Below, piece after piece: positions 1 to 10,885 of a stretch of 43,509 nt of DNA. The DNA lies in the NCBI GenBank assembly GCA_002803225.1, contig NXFV01001320.1, positions 1 to 43,509 of the forward strand, given 5' to 3'. Position numbers and translations under genes: made by a program. Position 1 is the first letter of the stretch; each line of letters opens with the position of its first letter. Source of the DNA: Gamarada debralockiae (Eukaryota > Ascomycota > Leotiomycetes > Helotiales > Hyphodiscaceae). The notes below the pieces were generated by a model. The model was not told the DNA's origin and did no database searches. It saw only the letters and a list, made by a program, of their open reading frames with translations.

Positions 1-960
1 GTTCTAGTATAGTATAATCGGCTCTATAGGTAGAAGCTTAAGAGTTGTAATAGCTACTAGTAGCTGGAGGGCAGTAGGAGGGATTATAGTATATTAGAGA
101 AGTAATAATAAGGGAAGGGAGATAATAGTAATTATATTGAAAAAGAGGTTCTATAGTACTAGTACGCTCGTATAATATAAACTCAAGCTTACCTTCCCAA
201 AGTAGGGTTAATAGGCCTTACTTATCCTTTACTTCTAATTCTTGCCTTTACATACTAACTGTACTGCTGCTGACTCTGCAACTGACTGTACACTAACTAC
301 TGCTGACTAATCGCTGACTGTCCCTGACTGTGCAGATATATTGAGCCTGGCTCAAGTAATAGTTGCCATATGAAATCGCCTGTGTACCTTCAGGAGCTAG
401 GCTCTTGTTACATTAATAAAGAGAACCTTAAGAAGTATTAGATTATTTATATAGTAAGAGGGAGTATAACTTCTAAGGAGATATACTACAAGGTCTAAAG
501 TTAAAGTAAGAAGATCGAAATTTATACTAAAGATCTATTAGTAATAATAATAAGAAGGAAATATTTAATTAAGCTAAGGAAGAGTCGAATTAATAGCAAA
601 AGGAAAGAAAAAGGAATTACTAATAAAGTTATTATTAAAGTTAATTAAAAAGAGTTAAAGAGTTAAAGGAGTAAGGTTTAAAGGTTCTTCTCTTATAAAT
701 ATTAGGAGGCAATTATAAGAGCTAAGCGAGCTAATTACGACTCGCCTATATTAAAGCCTAAATTATTTGCTTTATTTAAAGGGTTTAAGGTAGTAATATC
801 AATGAGGTTAATATTATTAAGGGATAATTATATAGTTTAGTAATACTTATTAAGGGGGAATTCTTTTAATAGAGTATTAGAGTATTATTTCCTTTTTTAT
901 ATAATTTTCTATTTCCTTTTCCTTTTAATACTTAAGGGCAAGTACAAATATAAGGGGGGA
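1..960 (+). mobile_element. RIP-degraded retroelement relic, internal part
   Basis: This stretch is very AT-rich, crowded with TAA/TAG triplets in all frames, and has no usable ORF. That is typical of a repeat inactivated by RIP. It ends in a purine-rich run (about 950-960) directly before a TG-starting, LTR-like sequence, so I read it as the 3' internal end of an LTR retroelement on the plus strand whose 5' part lies outside the window. Between about 255 and 335 there is a low-complexity patch of degenerate CTGACT-like units. I could not assign a superfamily from the residual codons. It does not look like a second copy of the chromovirus at the other end of the window. Confidence 0.5.
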
Positions 961-1300
961 TGAATATAGTAGGGAAATCGGTCACGTTAATCGCTTAGCT
1001 AGATATTACGTGCCACCTAGGCATATTTTGTCTTCCATAGCTAGACCTATACTTAGATACCCTATATATTTATATACAATTGTATAACTTGTTTTCTGAT
1101 ATATTTTTATAGTGTGTTCAAGCATATAACCTTCGTTTTATATTGTTTTTGTTTTATCCCTTACTAAGAGCACGTGCGATACTCAGGATAAGGATTAGTA
1201 AGGATTTTTGACTAGCCTGCCCCGAAGGGGACCCAGGGGTTTAGGGAGTACCCCTAATAAAAAAAGGAAGGAAAGAAAGCTATGCTTTTACCCCCTGTAA
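961..1300 (+). repeat. Possible 3' LTR of the left-end relic
   Basis: The sequence starts TGAATATAG directly after a polypurine run, which is the position expected of a 3' LTR. It holds TATA-like stretches (about 1064-1110) and a short GC hairpin (CCCC-GAA-GGGG, about 1218-1228). The right boundary is not visible to me, and the partner LTR would be outside the window. What follows (1320-1360) is another AT-rich patch with TATATG repeats. This reading rests on position and composition only. Confidence 0.3.
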
Positions 1301-2708
1301 ATATTCTATTTGCGGCCCCTTGTATATATGTATATATATATTTGGAAGGGGGGGTCCAGTGTGAGGTGTCAAATGAGGAAGTTTTGGTCACGTGATTGTT
1401 CATGCAATTGATGTACTCAAAGCAGGACATCTACTTTTACCTAGTTTACTTTGGAAGCAGCTAATGTTTTCCACCTGTTCGGTGTCGACATTCAGAGTTT
1501 TTTCCTCTTCGAAGTTCTAGAAAAGATACTGTGTTTTGGATTGAGTCAAGACTAAAGACTCAAGGATTCGCTTGATAATTCACAAGCATTAATCTTCATA
1601 CTTGATCTCAATGCACAGGGCATATGAATGTCTGCTAAAACACGACACAGAATGCAGTGGTGCCTAAGAAGCAGACTCAATTCCCTCTATCCAACTAACT
1701 GTATGACATGAGGTAATTCCTTCCTACAAAATCCAATTAGATAAACGGAAGGCGTAAAGATGGATCAACAACCTCAATCCCAACCATGATCAATTTGGAA
1801 GATTTAGACAACCTCAACCTGTACTGGAACCTATCCAGAATCTCATTACTTTTAAAGATAACGCGTAACCAGAAATGGGTAGTTGATAGACGAAAGTTTG
1901 GGGGTATGTAAAGTGGCATATTTAGATAATTCAGTGGACTTTATCAAGCTTCTGCCACAAACCCTCAGGGCTCGACGAACGAATCCTGAAGTTCGTGATA
2001 TATCCCCATAACAGAACACCGCACTCATTGGCACTGATTCATCGTCTCAAACGACTGCAGGTAGGGTGTGAATCTCTGAACCGATATAAATGCTATCGAT
2101 ACCTCCAGAGGAATAAATTCGCCAATCTTTGTACTTTTCTTCTCCTCAATGTCTTCTTCACAATAATCTGTAAACCTCCTTCGATAATTAAAACATATCC
2201 TACAAATTAAAACACAAAACAGACCTACAACTAACGTGTCTAAACACCAAACAAACAAAATGAGGTTCCATGAACAGTTTCGCCCTTGGTAGAAGATGTG
2301 GTTAATGCAGATTCAGTTGTACGCACCGGACAGGATCCCAGAGGTAAGGGAGGATGTATCATGAACTGGATGGCTAATATCCCACCGACATATGACTAGT
2401 TCAGCAAGCCTATGTATTCTGGCCCTTGCCCGAGTATCTATTCTCGATAACACACGTTCTAGGGAACCAGAGAGGTACAGAACTCTAGTGTTCGTAGTAG
2501 ATAAACTCAGACTATCGATGTTATTTTGAAAGTGGGAGATACATGACTTTTGGAATAGAGATTCAGTTCAAATGTTTAGAAGAGTGTGATGAAGAACACT
2601 TGTCTGCGACCTCGGAACTTTGTCGGCAATTTAACTCTCAATTCTCATTCCATCACTCAGCCACGCTTCCATTGACTTCCCGCTCCCTCACGCACCTTCT
2701 TTTCCGCA
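1301..2708. other. Intergenic, no supported gene
   Basis: Apart from AT-rich sequence near 1320-1360, this stretch has ordinary composition. The reading frames here are 60-77 codons long, overlap one another on both strands, and show no signal peptide, domain or intron consensus. The right end is the 3' flank of the GH45 gene. Confidence 0.5.
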
Positions 2709-3337
2709 CTAAGCGCACTGACACTGGCTATAGTCGCTGCTCACAGCGCTCGGACAGCTGACCTCCTCAAAGTCCACCACAGGATTATCCCCGAACACCT
2801 CGCTCTCAGCCATGATGTCAAAATGATAGCTATACCCATACTCATTTGTGCCACCAACAGCCGGACACCACTGTGCATTGCCATTGTTCGGGCAAAGGTT
2901 CGTCACCATCACGATAATGCTTTCGCCTGCATCGCCGCCAGTACCACAGCTGGAGCATGGCGAGGAGCCGGTGGATGTCAGTTGGTAACATTTTCCGCAG
3001 CCAGAGCCGCACCAGGAGAGACCGGAGCTATCGTAGAGGGCTTGCGAGGCGGCTGCTGTGTAGACGCCGGAGGCAATACCGAGCTGGAAAGTTGGCGTTA
3101 TTGTGATGGGGGGATGTGGAGAGGAGAGGGAAACGGACCTGCCAGGAGAACAAGGAGGATCCTGAGGCTGGGCCGCAGCCGCATGCGCCTTTTTGGCCAT
3201 CGTAGTAACGCTGCATTCTATGTTAGTCCTTTCCTTGGAGGTTTTCACAAAAGATTGTATACAGTGGTAGTGGCTGTGAGAGCGAGGACAGGCGATATGG
3301 CAATAGCCAAAATGGGAAGCAGGTTTGTGAGCTTCAT
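2709..3337 (-). CDS. Secreted GH45 endoglucanase (Cel45/EGL5-like, expansin-related), 3 exons
   Basis: Predicted endo-beta-1,4-glucanase secreted to act on cellulose. My gene model is exon 1 3263-3337, exon 2 3139-3210 and exon 3 2709-3083. Introns have GT..AG ends and the phases agree, giving 173 aa. The ATG at 3337 begins a signal peptide (MKLTNLLPILAIAISPVLA). Exon 2 carries the family signature RYYDGQKGACGCG with the catalytic-type Asp. Exon 3 carries CGKCYQLT, VMVTNLCPNNGNAQWCP and YGYSYHFDIM with the second conserved Asp, and ends in a short Cys-containing tail. It resembles Trichoderma EGL5 in the catalytic part but stops right after it, so there is no linker and no CBM1. Cysteines are abundant and appear intact. 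The long ORF that covers exon 3 also runs through both introns, and its upstream part is not protein sequence. Confidence 0.93.
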
Positions 3338-4010
3338 ATTGCATATCTTGAGTTGTTTGCTTCTTGGTTGATCCAAGAAATGATTATGCGGGGTCTCGAG
3401 CTCCTTCTATACCTTCTCAAACCATAACGACGATCATATTAATCAATCCTAACTAGTATAGCCCAATATGAAGAAACCGGACAAGTGCATCCGCATCTAT
3501 ATTGCGACTAGACATTACCACAAACATAGGATGAAACTTAGTATTGCCCACGTCAGCTACCCCGCAATGTCGGTAGTTGACACACCTTCATTCTCTATTC
3601 GGAAGTCCGTGAGAGCCCCCGATTCATGGGTGCGGCATCCCGGCCCGTGGCTTTGGAAAGCGTTTCGGGTATATTGACGCAGGAATATGTGGTCAAATCA
3701 CTTGACTTGACTCGTGGCACGAAACTTTAGCCACGCCGGGACTTAGCAGGGGATTAATAAGTGGTACGAGATGCTGTATGAAGGCGAGAGACAGCTGATG
3801 AAACTTGGGTGTTGATTGGAACACTCTGGGTAGAGACTAGACGAGCTGGAAGGCCGGAGCAGGACCGAGCAACAGAGAGCTCTAAATGAAAGGCGTCACC
3901 GTCATCGCTAGATGGGTGGAAAGAGAAAGAAGCATGGAGAGTAACACTGATTCGGTTGGTGAATAGGCAAGATCGGCTCATTTGAACACAAGGTTTATCC
4001 ATTACAAGAA
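3338..4010. other. Intergenic between GH45 and cupin genes
   Basis: This is the 5' flank of the GH45 gene (minus strand) and the 3' flank of the cupin gene. On the minus strand a TATA-like TATAG lies about 70 bases upstream of the GH45 ATG (near 3405-3410), a plausible core promoter. I found no convincing gene; short frames at 3468-3677 and 3754-4002 have no support. Confidence 0.4.
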
Positions 4011-4591
4011 CTATACTTTACGGGCCAAATATGCTGCCTTTTCGTTGTTATTCGCTAGTCAGTCCCTACGCAGATCCCTCCTAGAGCACTCGTTAGTGTG
4101 CAATTCGTTCGAGCTTTATAAAGTCGCAACATACCTTTCGCTGCCCAACAAAGAATCCCAAGCCGAATGTCTCCGTTGTAAATGTGATCTTGCTCCCCTT
4201 GGGGACTGCTTGATATCAGCCACAAATTCAACACGCTTCCATACTATGACTCACAATAGAACACATCCCCCTTCACCGCGTGAACCTTCTGTCCTGACTC
4301 ATCGGAGATATCAAACTCTCCGTCCACAATGATCTTCATCTCATGGTATGTGTATTCGTAGACTAACGGCGTGCCCTTCTCCAGTCTGTAAAAACCGGCA
4401 GAGATGGGGCAAGTTGGGTCGTTTGGCTCAGAGGTCGCAATGTCACCAAGGAAGGCGTTCTCGTTGGCAATCAAAGGGGGTTTGAATTCGGTTTGTGCGC
4501 CAGCGTAGTGGGTGAACTTGAGGGGAGACATGGTAGACTTTTCGGGTGTAGTGGTCTTGGATGGCTTGGCTCTGCTGAGGAAAGAACCCAT
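4011..4591 (-). CDS. Small cupin protein, EutQ-like
   Basis: Single-domain RmlC-type cupin resembling the EutQ/ethanolamine-utilisation cupin family; the substrate is unknown. Exon 1 is 4255-4591 and exon 2 is 4135-4205, joined across a phase-1 intron (GTGAGT..CAG) that restores the cupin motif FYFPKG followed by GSKITFTTETFGLGFFVGQRK. Upstream sits YEYTYHEMKIIVDGEFDISD, the first cupin strand pair. After exon 2 a perfect GTATGT donor suggests a last intron to a 27-nt exon at 4011-4037 (ends ARKV, 144 aa). If it is not spliced, translation stops at 4093 (149 aa). The ATG at 4591 is the first; an in-frame Met 20 codons later (MSPLKF) matches where many relatives start. Expression and activity cannot be judged. 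Confidence 0.82.
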
Positions 4592-6157
4592 TGTTAGCTG
4601 TTGCTAGAGCTATGTGCTTGGTGATATTCAAGGTTGAGGGAAGAATGGAGAGAAATCAAGACACTGAAGGGAGATATGTATACACACCTCCCTAGTTTCC
4701 TTATCTTCTGGCAGAGGAGTGCTGGATGGCTACGAAGTAATTGATTCGTTTTTGAGCTCGAAGTGTGTCTGTTGATAAGTATGTGCTGCCGATCTGGAAA
4801 TATTCGCTGTCTTGGTACAATAGCACTGCAAACCTTCCTACTTATAAAAACCCCTCGTTAGTAGTAAAGAAGCTTACCTACCCCACTATAGCAACAGAAC
4901 CCCTCTGGATAGAGCCGCATAGCTATCTCTGGACTGCATTGCTGCTTTGGGCCTTTCGATTACCTCTTTTGGCAGCTTGGCCTATCAGACGTTTCTGAAG
5001 ATTGTGGAGAACCCCGCTGGGCATTGATTCCTGGAACTCATGCTGACTCAAAAGGCTGCCAATCGATCCATGGCCAATCCATAAAGCATCTGAATGTGAA
5101 GACAAAAAGCCTATTGTATTAGTATCCTATCGGTTCGGCGCTCAGCTAGATTATGAAGCCATATATCCAATGCTTTAGTTATCAGGGAACACTTTCAGCA
5201 AACAATTCGGACGGATCCGATCTCATCATCAACGAATGGCGTAAGGCACTCGAGGTGGGACAAATGAGTTGCTGTCGTTACCTTTTGCGCACGCAGATAA
5301 GGGAAGGAAGGATATTTTGTCCTAATTGGGTTAAAAATCTCTCGCTTGACTGGCAGCTCTGTTCTGAGAGCATCGCACGCAAGCGCATTCCTGAGCACCA
5401 AAACCACGTGAAAATGTACCCCGCCCCCTATTTTTGTTTTGTTCCTCTTCTTCGCACGACGATGTTCGACCCATCTTCAAGCTGCACATACATCAGTACC
5501 TACAGTAAATTAATATTGTCATCACATGACCGTGGTCACTGCTACCCTGATCTGTTCCCAGTGGATGATTTTGGATCATTACTTTCACAGTCTTCTGCAA
5601 GGTTTAAAGTGGAACATTGAGCATTAATCATACGAGTCTTGCGTAGCAAGCATTGAATTGACTCCCGAATATTTTCTAGATGCTGTACCGAAATTTTGCT
5701 TCACGCTTCATCTTAGACGTCCTAAGTGATCACTTTCTCTTTCGCATTTGAAGTCAATACCGTGATGAATTTTCTGTTCGAATTTCTGTCCACGATTGCC
5801 CTCCTTCCTTGTGGAAGTCACTTTGATAAATAGGCCGAAGATTCTGGGTGTACTGGAAAGTAGGTTTTAGAGTACATACGCCTTACAAGTAGGACAATTC
5901 CAGTCACTTGGGTTGCAGTTTTATTGCAACCTTGCACGACATTTGTCGTAACAAGACACACCCTCGAGTGGGTGAGGTAAGATCTGATTACCCTTAATCA
6001 CGACAGAAAAATAAACACATCTATGACAAGCATGAATTGGTAGCCATTCTGAGTGATTGCTAGTTGTTTTATTCATTCTGTGCTTCCGTCCACGTCGATC
6101 AAAAAAGTTGCTCAGTCCACAACAAAGGCGAAGTTGTTTTGATCATCAAAAAAAAAT
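4592..6157. other. Intergenic, no supported gene
   Basis: An ATG-initiated 155-codon frame at 5153-5620 (plus) is the longest here. It shows no domain, signal peptide or obvious codon bias, so I do not call it. The 3' end (6145-6200) is a run of A/T-rich sequence. Confidence 0.4.
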
Positions 6158-6445
6158 TTATTTTGAAAAATTTAAAATAAAATCTTTTTTATATTTTTTT
6201 TCCTCGTTGATTGAAGGGATGAGCGCTTGATGTAAGTTATCAGCTACTTCGTCGTTCTTGGAGATCCGCTGGTCTATTAGGGGTCTTTTTGTCAAAGGCA
6301 TTTTACTTTGTCGTGGATGAGTTTCAGATTGAGAAAGCCTCTCAATGATTGATCTTTGTTCTTCGGTGAAGCGAAGAATATTTCGTAATCTAACGGGGGC
6401 TTGTGTTGGGGCATTTGATTGTTCATTCCGGTGAACTTGCTGCAA
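6158..6445 (-). CDS. Unrecognised ORF, possibly a gene remnant
   Basis: The frame is 95 codons. The upstream sequence continues it in frame (to about 6490) without an in-frame stop and reads as a hydrophilic, Gln/Arg/Glu-rich, coiled-coil-like segment (about DRIDNQTQTLQQVHRNEQ), followed by ILRFTEEQRSIIERLSQSE. The C-terminus runs into poly-A/T-rich DNA (KKYKKDF). This amino-acid texture resembles the linker that follows fungal HeLo-like N-terminal domains, but I cannot show that domain here. It may be a remnant of an incompatibility-type gene or chance coding. Confidence 0.25.
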   Translation of the reverse strand: MQQVHRNEQSNAPTQAPVRLRNILRFTEEQRSIIERLSQSETHPRQSKMPLTKRPLIDQRISKNDEVADNLHQALIPSINEEKKYKKDFILNFSK

Positions 6446-6947
6446 AGTTTGCGTCTGGTTGTCTATTCTGTCTTTAATACTACTTCTTCGTTACCCATCC
6501 CCAGTCCCAAATGTTGGAGTAGACTCGGTGCGCGATATGGATGAAATAGACGAGCTGATGAGCACGAACGCGCTATTGCGTTTGCTCTGTTTCGACTCCG
6601 TTCATAATAAGGGATGACTACTAGTTTTCCAGGAGGCTATAAATCCATCTTACTATCTATCCGGGGATTCGCTTTTAATGTAGGACATCTTGGAGCCCTA
6701 GAGGAGCTACTACATCGAATGTCCCTGATATCCAAGGAAAGGAGGGATGCAATGTACTTGCCAGACTTCTAAACTGTGTAACCTGTTCAGTGAGGAGCTC
6801 TAGTGCTGTATCTATTTATATATACTACTCTATTTATTCAATATATATATTTGAGCCTCGCAGAGTCCACAAGAAATAATCTTGCCAGTTCGCCACCCAC
6901 AGATCTTCTTCACTTCAGACTTTCCACACCTTCTCACCTCATTCACG
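6446..6947. other. Intergenic upstream of the HET-type module
   Basis: A TATA-rich stretch (TATTTATATATACT and TATATATATTTG, about 6812-6855) lies roughly 95-135 bases upstream of the ATG at 6948 and could be its core promoter. Nothing else is recognised. Confidence 0.35.
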
Positions 6948-7289
6948 ATGCTGTGCACATGCTGTGCTCGGTTGTCCATCAAGCGCCTCCGAGAAGGTCA
7001 TTATATGCACCAGCCCAGCTTCGTGGCTCTCGAAGCGTCGGTGGAAGAAGGCTGCAAAGGTTACAAACTTGTAAAAGATGTGATAAATCCAGCGAACTCA
7101 TGGATTGTAATGGGAAGATGGACGGGCGATGATACACACGTGCGGTTCGAGCACGCTATCAGCGGAAGCAACTTGATTGCAGCTGAAGGGGCTGAAGCTG
7201 TTGAATATATACGAGTATGTTGCATGACGTACGTTGAACAACTATACTTGGTAACTGATGATGGTTTGGGGTATCGAAAGATTGCATGA
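6948..7289 (+). CDS. Orphan HET-type N-terminal module (truncated HET-domain-like protein)
   Basis: 113-aa protein whose first half matches the short Cys-containing leader that normally precedes the HET (heterokaryon incompatibility) domain in Pezizomycotina. It has MLCTCC (CxxC type), then HYMHQPSFVALEASVEEGC, equivalent to the usual HHPSFAALxxSAxxGC. The second Cys of the usual GCxxC pair is absent (GCKGY). The protein ends about 70 residues later, and no HET domain follows before the NACHT gene's 3' end at 7507. I chose the ATG at 6948 because it places the CxxC at the N-terminus as in relatives; a frame open further upstream (6882) adds unconserved sequence. A GTATGT donor-like site at about 7214 leaves a spliced longer form possible. 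It is either a truncated relic or a genuine short protein. Confidence 0.6.
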   Translation: MLCTCCARLSIKRLREGHYMHQPSFVALEASVEEGCKGYKLVKDVINPANSWIVMGRWTGDDTHVRFEHAISGSNLIAAEGAEAVEYIRVCCMTYVEQLYLVTDDGLGYRKIA

Positions 7290-7506
7290 ATTACCCAAGA
7301 GGGCCGTTCCTATTCCGAAGCTTCGGGTTTTTGATCTTCGCCTTGAGTGTATAATGAGACTCGCATTCGAATAAAAAGCTGAGTTCCACTCTTAAAGGGA
7401 ATGGGGAGGGTCTCTTTAGGTCGGCCTGTGGAAAAGGTAAAGTTCGAATAGAGAGGATCTTTTAAAAAAATAAGAGTCGCTCTACAGTATCCGCTTCATG
7501 TATATC

Positions 7507-10500
7507 TCATATATTTTCGAAACCGGGTTGTCCCCTAATTTTGCCCCGAAATATAGCGAGATTTCGGTCAATGTATGTTAGGAGAATCGCAGCGTTTGGC
7601 GGTCGATGGGACTTCACCAAATCTGCGAAACTACCCTCTCTCATTGTCCCAAGACGGCCCATAATCGCCTCTTCACTTACCGGCTTATATCTGAAACCTG
7701 ATTCGACAACAGTCACTCCATTCCTGTACTTGGAGTCGACGGGCACTCTATAGTTTACTTCCATCTGTGTCTGGGAACGGAGCATCCTCTTTTCAAGTCT
7801 CTTGAGTCCAGAGCAGACGATATGTATGGGAGGCATCGCGCCAAATTCGAGCCACACTTTTAAGAACTCCCAAAGTTGCAAGGCTATCTCACGATCCATG
7901 GTTGAAACAATCAAAGCATTCATAATACTTGGCAAAACAACCATCCAGGTCCAGCCAGCGAAGTAGGGAGGTCCTTGTCGATTCGGCTCTGGATAAAGAG
8001 CTTTGTCTTGGGCGACCAGAAATTCCTGAGCATGCCAAATTCGTATTAGGTACGTAGTGCCATCGTGGTTGCTGTTAGTACAAACTGGTGCAGCGGGAAT
8101 TGGAATATCGAGCGGAGCCCCAGCACTCAACACAAGCCGGAGTGTAGAGGTGTAGCATCGAGGGTACTGAGTCCAAAAATAGGAATAGTATGTCGACAGA
8201 CCGTTTAAGGACGAGAAAAGTAATGCCGGATTTTCCCCAAACCCCGAGTTGTTCCCCAGCTTCCATCCGATATATTCATGTAGCCCAGCATGACTTGCGT
8301 GGGTCAACACAGTGGCTGATGAGTCCCAGGGTAGGAAGGCTTCATGATCGGCTTGCAGCGATCCCCATCCACTGTCGTCCCAGGAGACTAGGAACTCCTG
8401 CTGGTAGCCACAGAGAACGTCTAAGTCTCCCGAAAATCGTTCATACTCAGGAAATAAAACACTTGCCCTTTGAAACGCATGTAACCTTGCAAGTTCGAGT
8501 TCTTCGAGCATTGGAAAGACCGGACTTGACTCTGGTATCGCTCGTAATCGAAGGAGGCGAAGGTCATGCTGAAGGCAATACGCCAGGTTATGTGACAGCG
8601 TGTCATTGTAGCTTGAGGTGGCCTCCGCGATCAACGTCGCAATAATACCCTTCGCAATATCGCTGTCATCAAAGCTGTATTCACTCGCTCTTTTTTGAAT
8701 GACAGACATGAGGAAATCAGGAACTGATCTATGTGTAAACTTGACGAACGTGAATTGTCGTTGTTCTAGATCAGAAGTTGATTCAGAACCCGATTCAGAG
8801 CCCGATTCCGATTGTTGATCGACGCTCAACCACCTCGATTTTGCATCATTGTACCAAGGCTCCTGATCAAATTTGTCAGATATATTTCTTTGGGGAATGC
8901 TGGTGACATCAAGCAAGCCTTTACACCATGTCCGGATCTTCACAGCGGCATCCTGGCTCCGGGTTTCGTGCTTCTGTTCTGCCAGTGACGCAAGAACATC
9001 TCCATATTCTTCTGATTTGTTCCCCTCTTCGAGGGTTTCTAATACAGCTGAGAGGCCGTATATAGATAGATATGGACGCCAATGGCGCTCGGATCCAAAG
9101 ATTGTCTCGTATTCAATCTGCTCTGCGGCAGGAAACTTGCCATTATCGCTAAGATGAAGTCCCATCATCCGTAACGTCATGGCAAGAATGAAGTAGGCGC
9201 CACGACGATGATGCTTCGGTATAGTATCCAAGATCTGACTGATGAAGTCTTCAAGGTGAATAGGAGTTGTCCGCACTATGCTCTGGAGTGCTGCTACCGA
9301 AGACACGCCGGGAAGTTCATCCTCAAGGAGATGAAGGAGGAGCGATACCCAAAGAAAAACACCCTCCGCCCCTTGCAAAATTGATCTGATTAGTTCTTTA
9401 CATCCAGAGGCATTTTTCTTCTGCAACTGCACAAAGTACTCATTACTAAGGAGTGTATCCTCAACGATTGCCGCGATGTCACGTTTCGTGATATCTTGTA
9501 GTCGAATTTGGCGTGAAGTCTGAAATACACTCATGATCGAATGGTCTTCTCGACTGGAAACACAGAGCTTGATAAAGTCGTCTGCGTTTGTACTATCTTC
9601 GGACTGGCGCGTCCAGCCTTGCAACGTCTTTGCAAGCTTCCAGTGCGTCATCTCCTCGCCACTGAACTCATCCAGCCCGTCGATAAAGAAGCACAGCTTG
9701 AAACTTTGACGAACAGCTTGGTTGGTGCACACCTGGTCAAACGCAGTGCGAACATCATCATCTTTGACTGTCAAATCTCTTTGCAGCCTTTCCTTCCCCC
9801 ACAGGTTAGGAAATAGAAGTTTTGTAATGTGTGGGCTGCCCACACACATTTCGTAGAGTAGTCCCCGAAGAAGGCCAGACACAGATTTCTGGTCATTGGA
9901 GCCGTGTCTCCAAAAAAAGAACTTGGAGAGAACGAGCAGTTTGTTTGCTGACGCAGCCCATTTTTCTAGGCTCTGGCGAACCCTGCAATCATTTGCAAGG
10001 AACTTGAAGAGTGTGGATTTTCCAGAGCCAGGCTTCCCAGCAAAGTGGAAGACACCAGATCCGTGCTCTAACCAGTCCACGAAGGATATATTGTCCAAGT
10101 TGGATTGTCCCTGGGACTCAGATTCTGGGTCAATGATCCACTCGAACGTCTTTCTATGGTGTCTGGTGATTTCGCTCTCCCTAGTGTGGGCGGATAGAGG
10201 CTTGAGAGCACGGATGATGGCCGCATGTTGGATGAAGCCCTGGGCCTCTTCGAAAAAACCAATTAGCCGGTCCGCATCTTGGAAGACGTTATTCTGATTC
10301 GAAACCTCCTCGCTTATGGAGGAGAGTTTGTCCATGACTTCTGAGTGATTCTTGCCCACATTGGAAAGGCTTTGCTTCAGGGCGGCTAGGTCCGCTCTAT
10401 TGTAGGGTCAGCAACGCTGGGGAGTACCAAGTTTTGGTCGTTTGGGAGACTTACCGAGTTGCAAGAGCCATCGCATTTCGAAGTCGATCGCTACTGGTTT

Positions 10501-10885
10501 GGAGCTCTAGTTGCAGTCCTTGTAGCTCCGACTTTGCATTCTGTGACCTAACCCATGCTTTGAAGACAGCGACAGCCTTGGGACCCTGGGAGTTCACTTT
10601 GCATTTATCTAGGATGAGTTAAATCCGTTTAGAGACTTCCACACACTCGTTAGCTACCTTATTGAGCAGCGGGTGCTATGGAATTGATGATAGTTGCACT
10701 TGAGTTGCCAAAAGATCGTTAGAAATGGCAGTGAGATGCTCTGTTTCGTCTCGAAGGCGCTGGGCCTCCTTGGAAAATCCGCTTGAAGAGTCATACAAGT
10801 CTTTGAGATTCGTCGCAATTTTGACTGCTGCATCCACCATCGTGACGATGTTGCAGAATAGCCCGTAAGCCGTGACTGGGTCCAT
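7507..10885 (-). pseudogene. HeLo-like/NACHT (fungal NLR/STAND) gene with two N-terminal in-frame stops
   Basis: STAND-type NTPase of the kind linked to fungal non-self recognition. Exon 1 is 10455-10885 and exon 2 is 7507-10396, with a GTAAGT donor and phases that agree; together they make 1107 codons. Residues 1 to about 140 match the fungal HeLo-like N-terminal domain (MDPVTAYGLFCNIVTMVDAA...). At about residues 264-271 is a Walker A (GKPGSGKST), followed by a Walker B (FFIDGLDEF), i.e. a NACHT core. The remaining ~550 residues are alpha-helical in character with a Ser/Glu/Gly tract (SESGSESGSEST) and no WD40, ankyrin or TPR repeats that I can see. Exon 1 is interrupted by TAG at 10676-10678 and TAA at 10619-10621 in the same frame as conserved sequence on both sides. 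Splicing out both stops with normal-sized introns would remove conserved residues. If translation began downstream, e.g. at the Met codon at 10359, a NACHT protein lacking the HeLo-like part could still be made. Confidence 0.85.
10397..10454 (-). other. Intron of the NACHT gene
   Basis: The donor is GTAAGT, a branch-like GCTGAC lies about 14 nt before the acceptor, and the acceptor is AATAG. Splicing joins codon CG|A and continues the frame ALATR-ADLAALKQSLSNVG. Length 58 nt. Confidence 0.8.

Noticed and set aside
2823..3371. 182-codon plus-strand frame opposite the GH45 gene
   Set aside because: Antisense shadow of a gene with clear family motifs and introns on the minus strand.
5153..5620. 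155-codon plus-strand frame
   Set aside because: ATG start but no signal peptide, domain or conserved-looking segment; left as intergenic.
5945..5956. GTCGTAACAAG, as at the 3' end of 18S rRNA
   Set aside because: Only about 11 bases match; flanking sequence is not rRNA.
10677..10702. Micro-intron rescue of the first NACHT stop (GTGCAA..CATAG, 24 nt, or ..AATAAG, 42 nt)
   Set aside because: Both are shorter than the other introns here, and the second stop at 10619 would remain; using further short introns deletes conserved HeLo-like residues.
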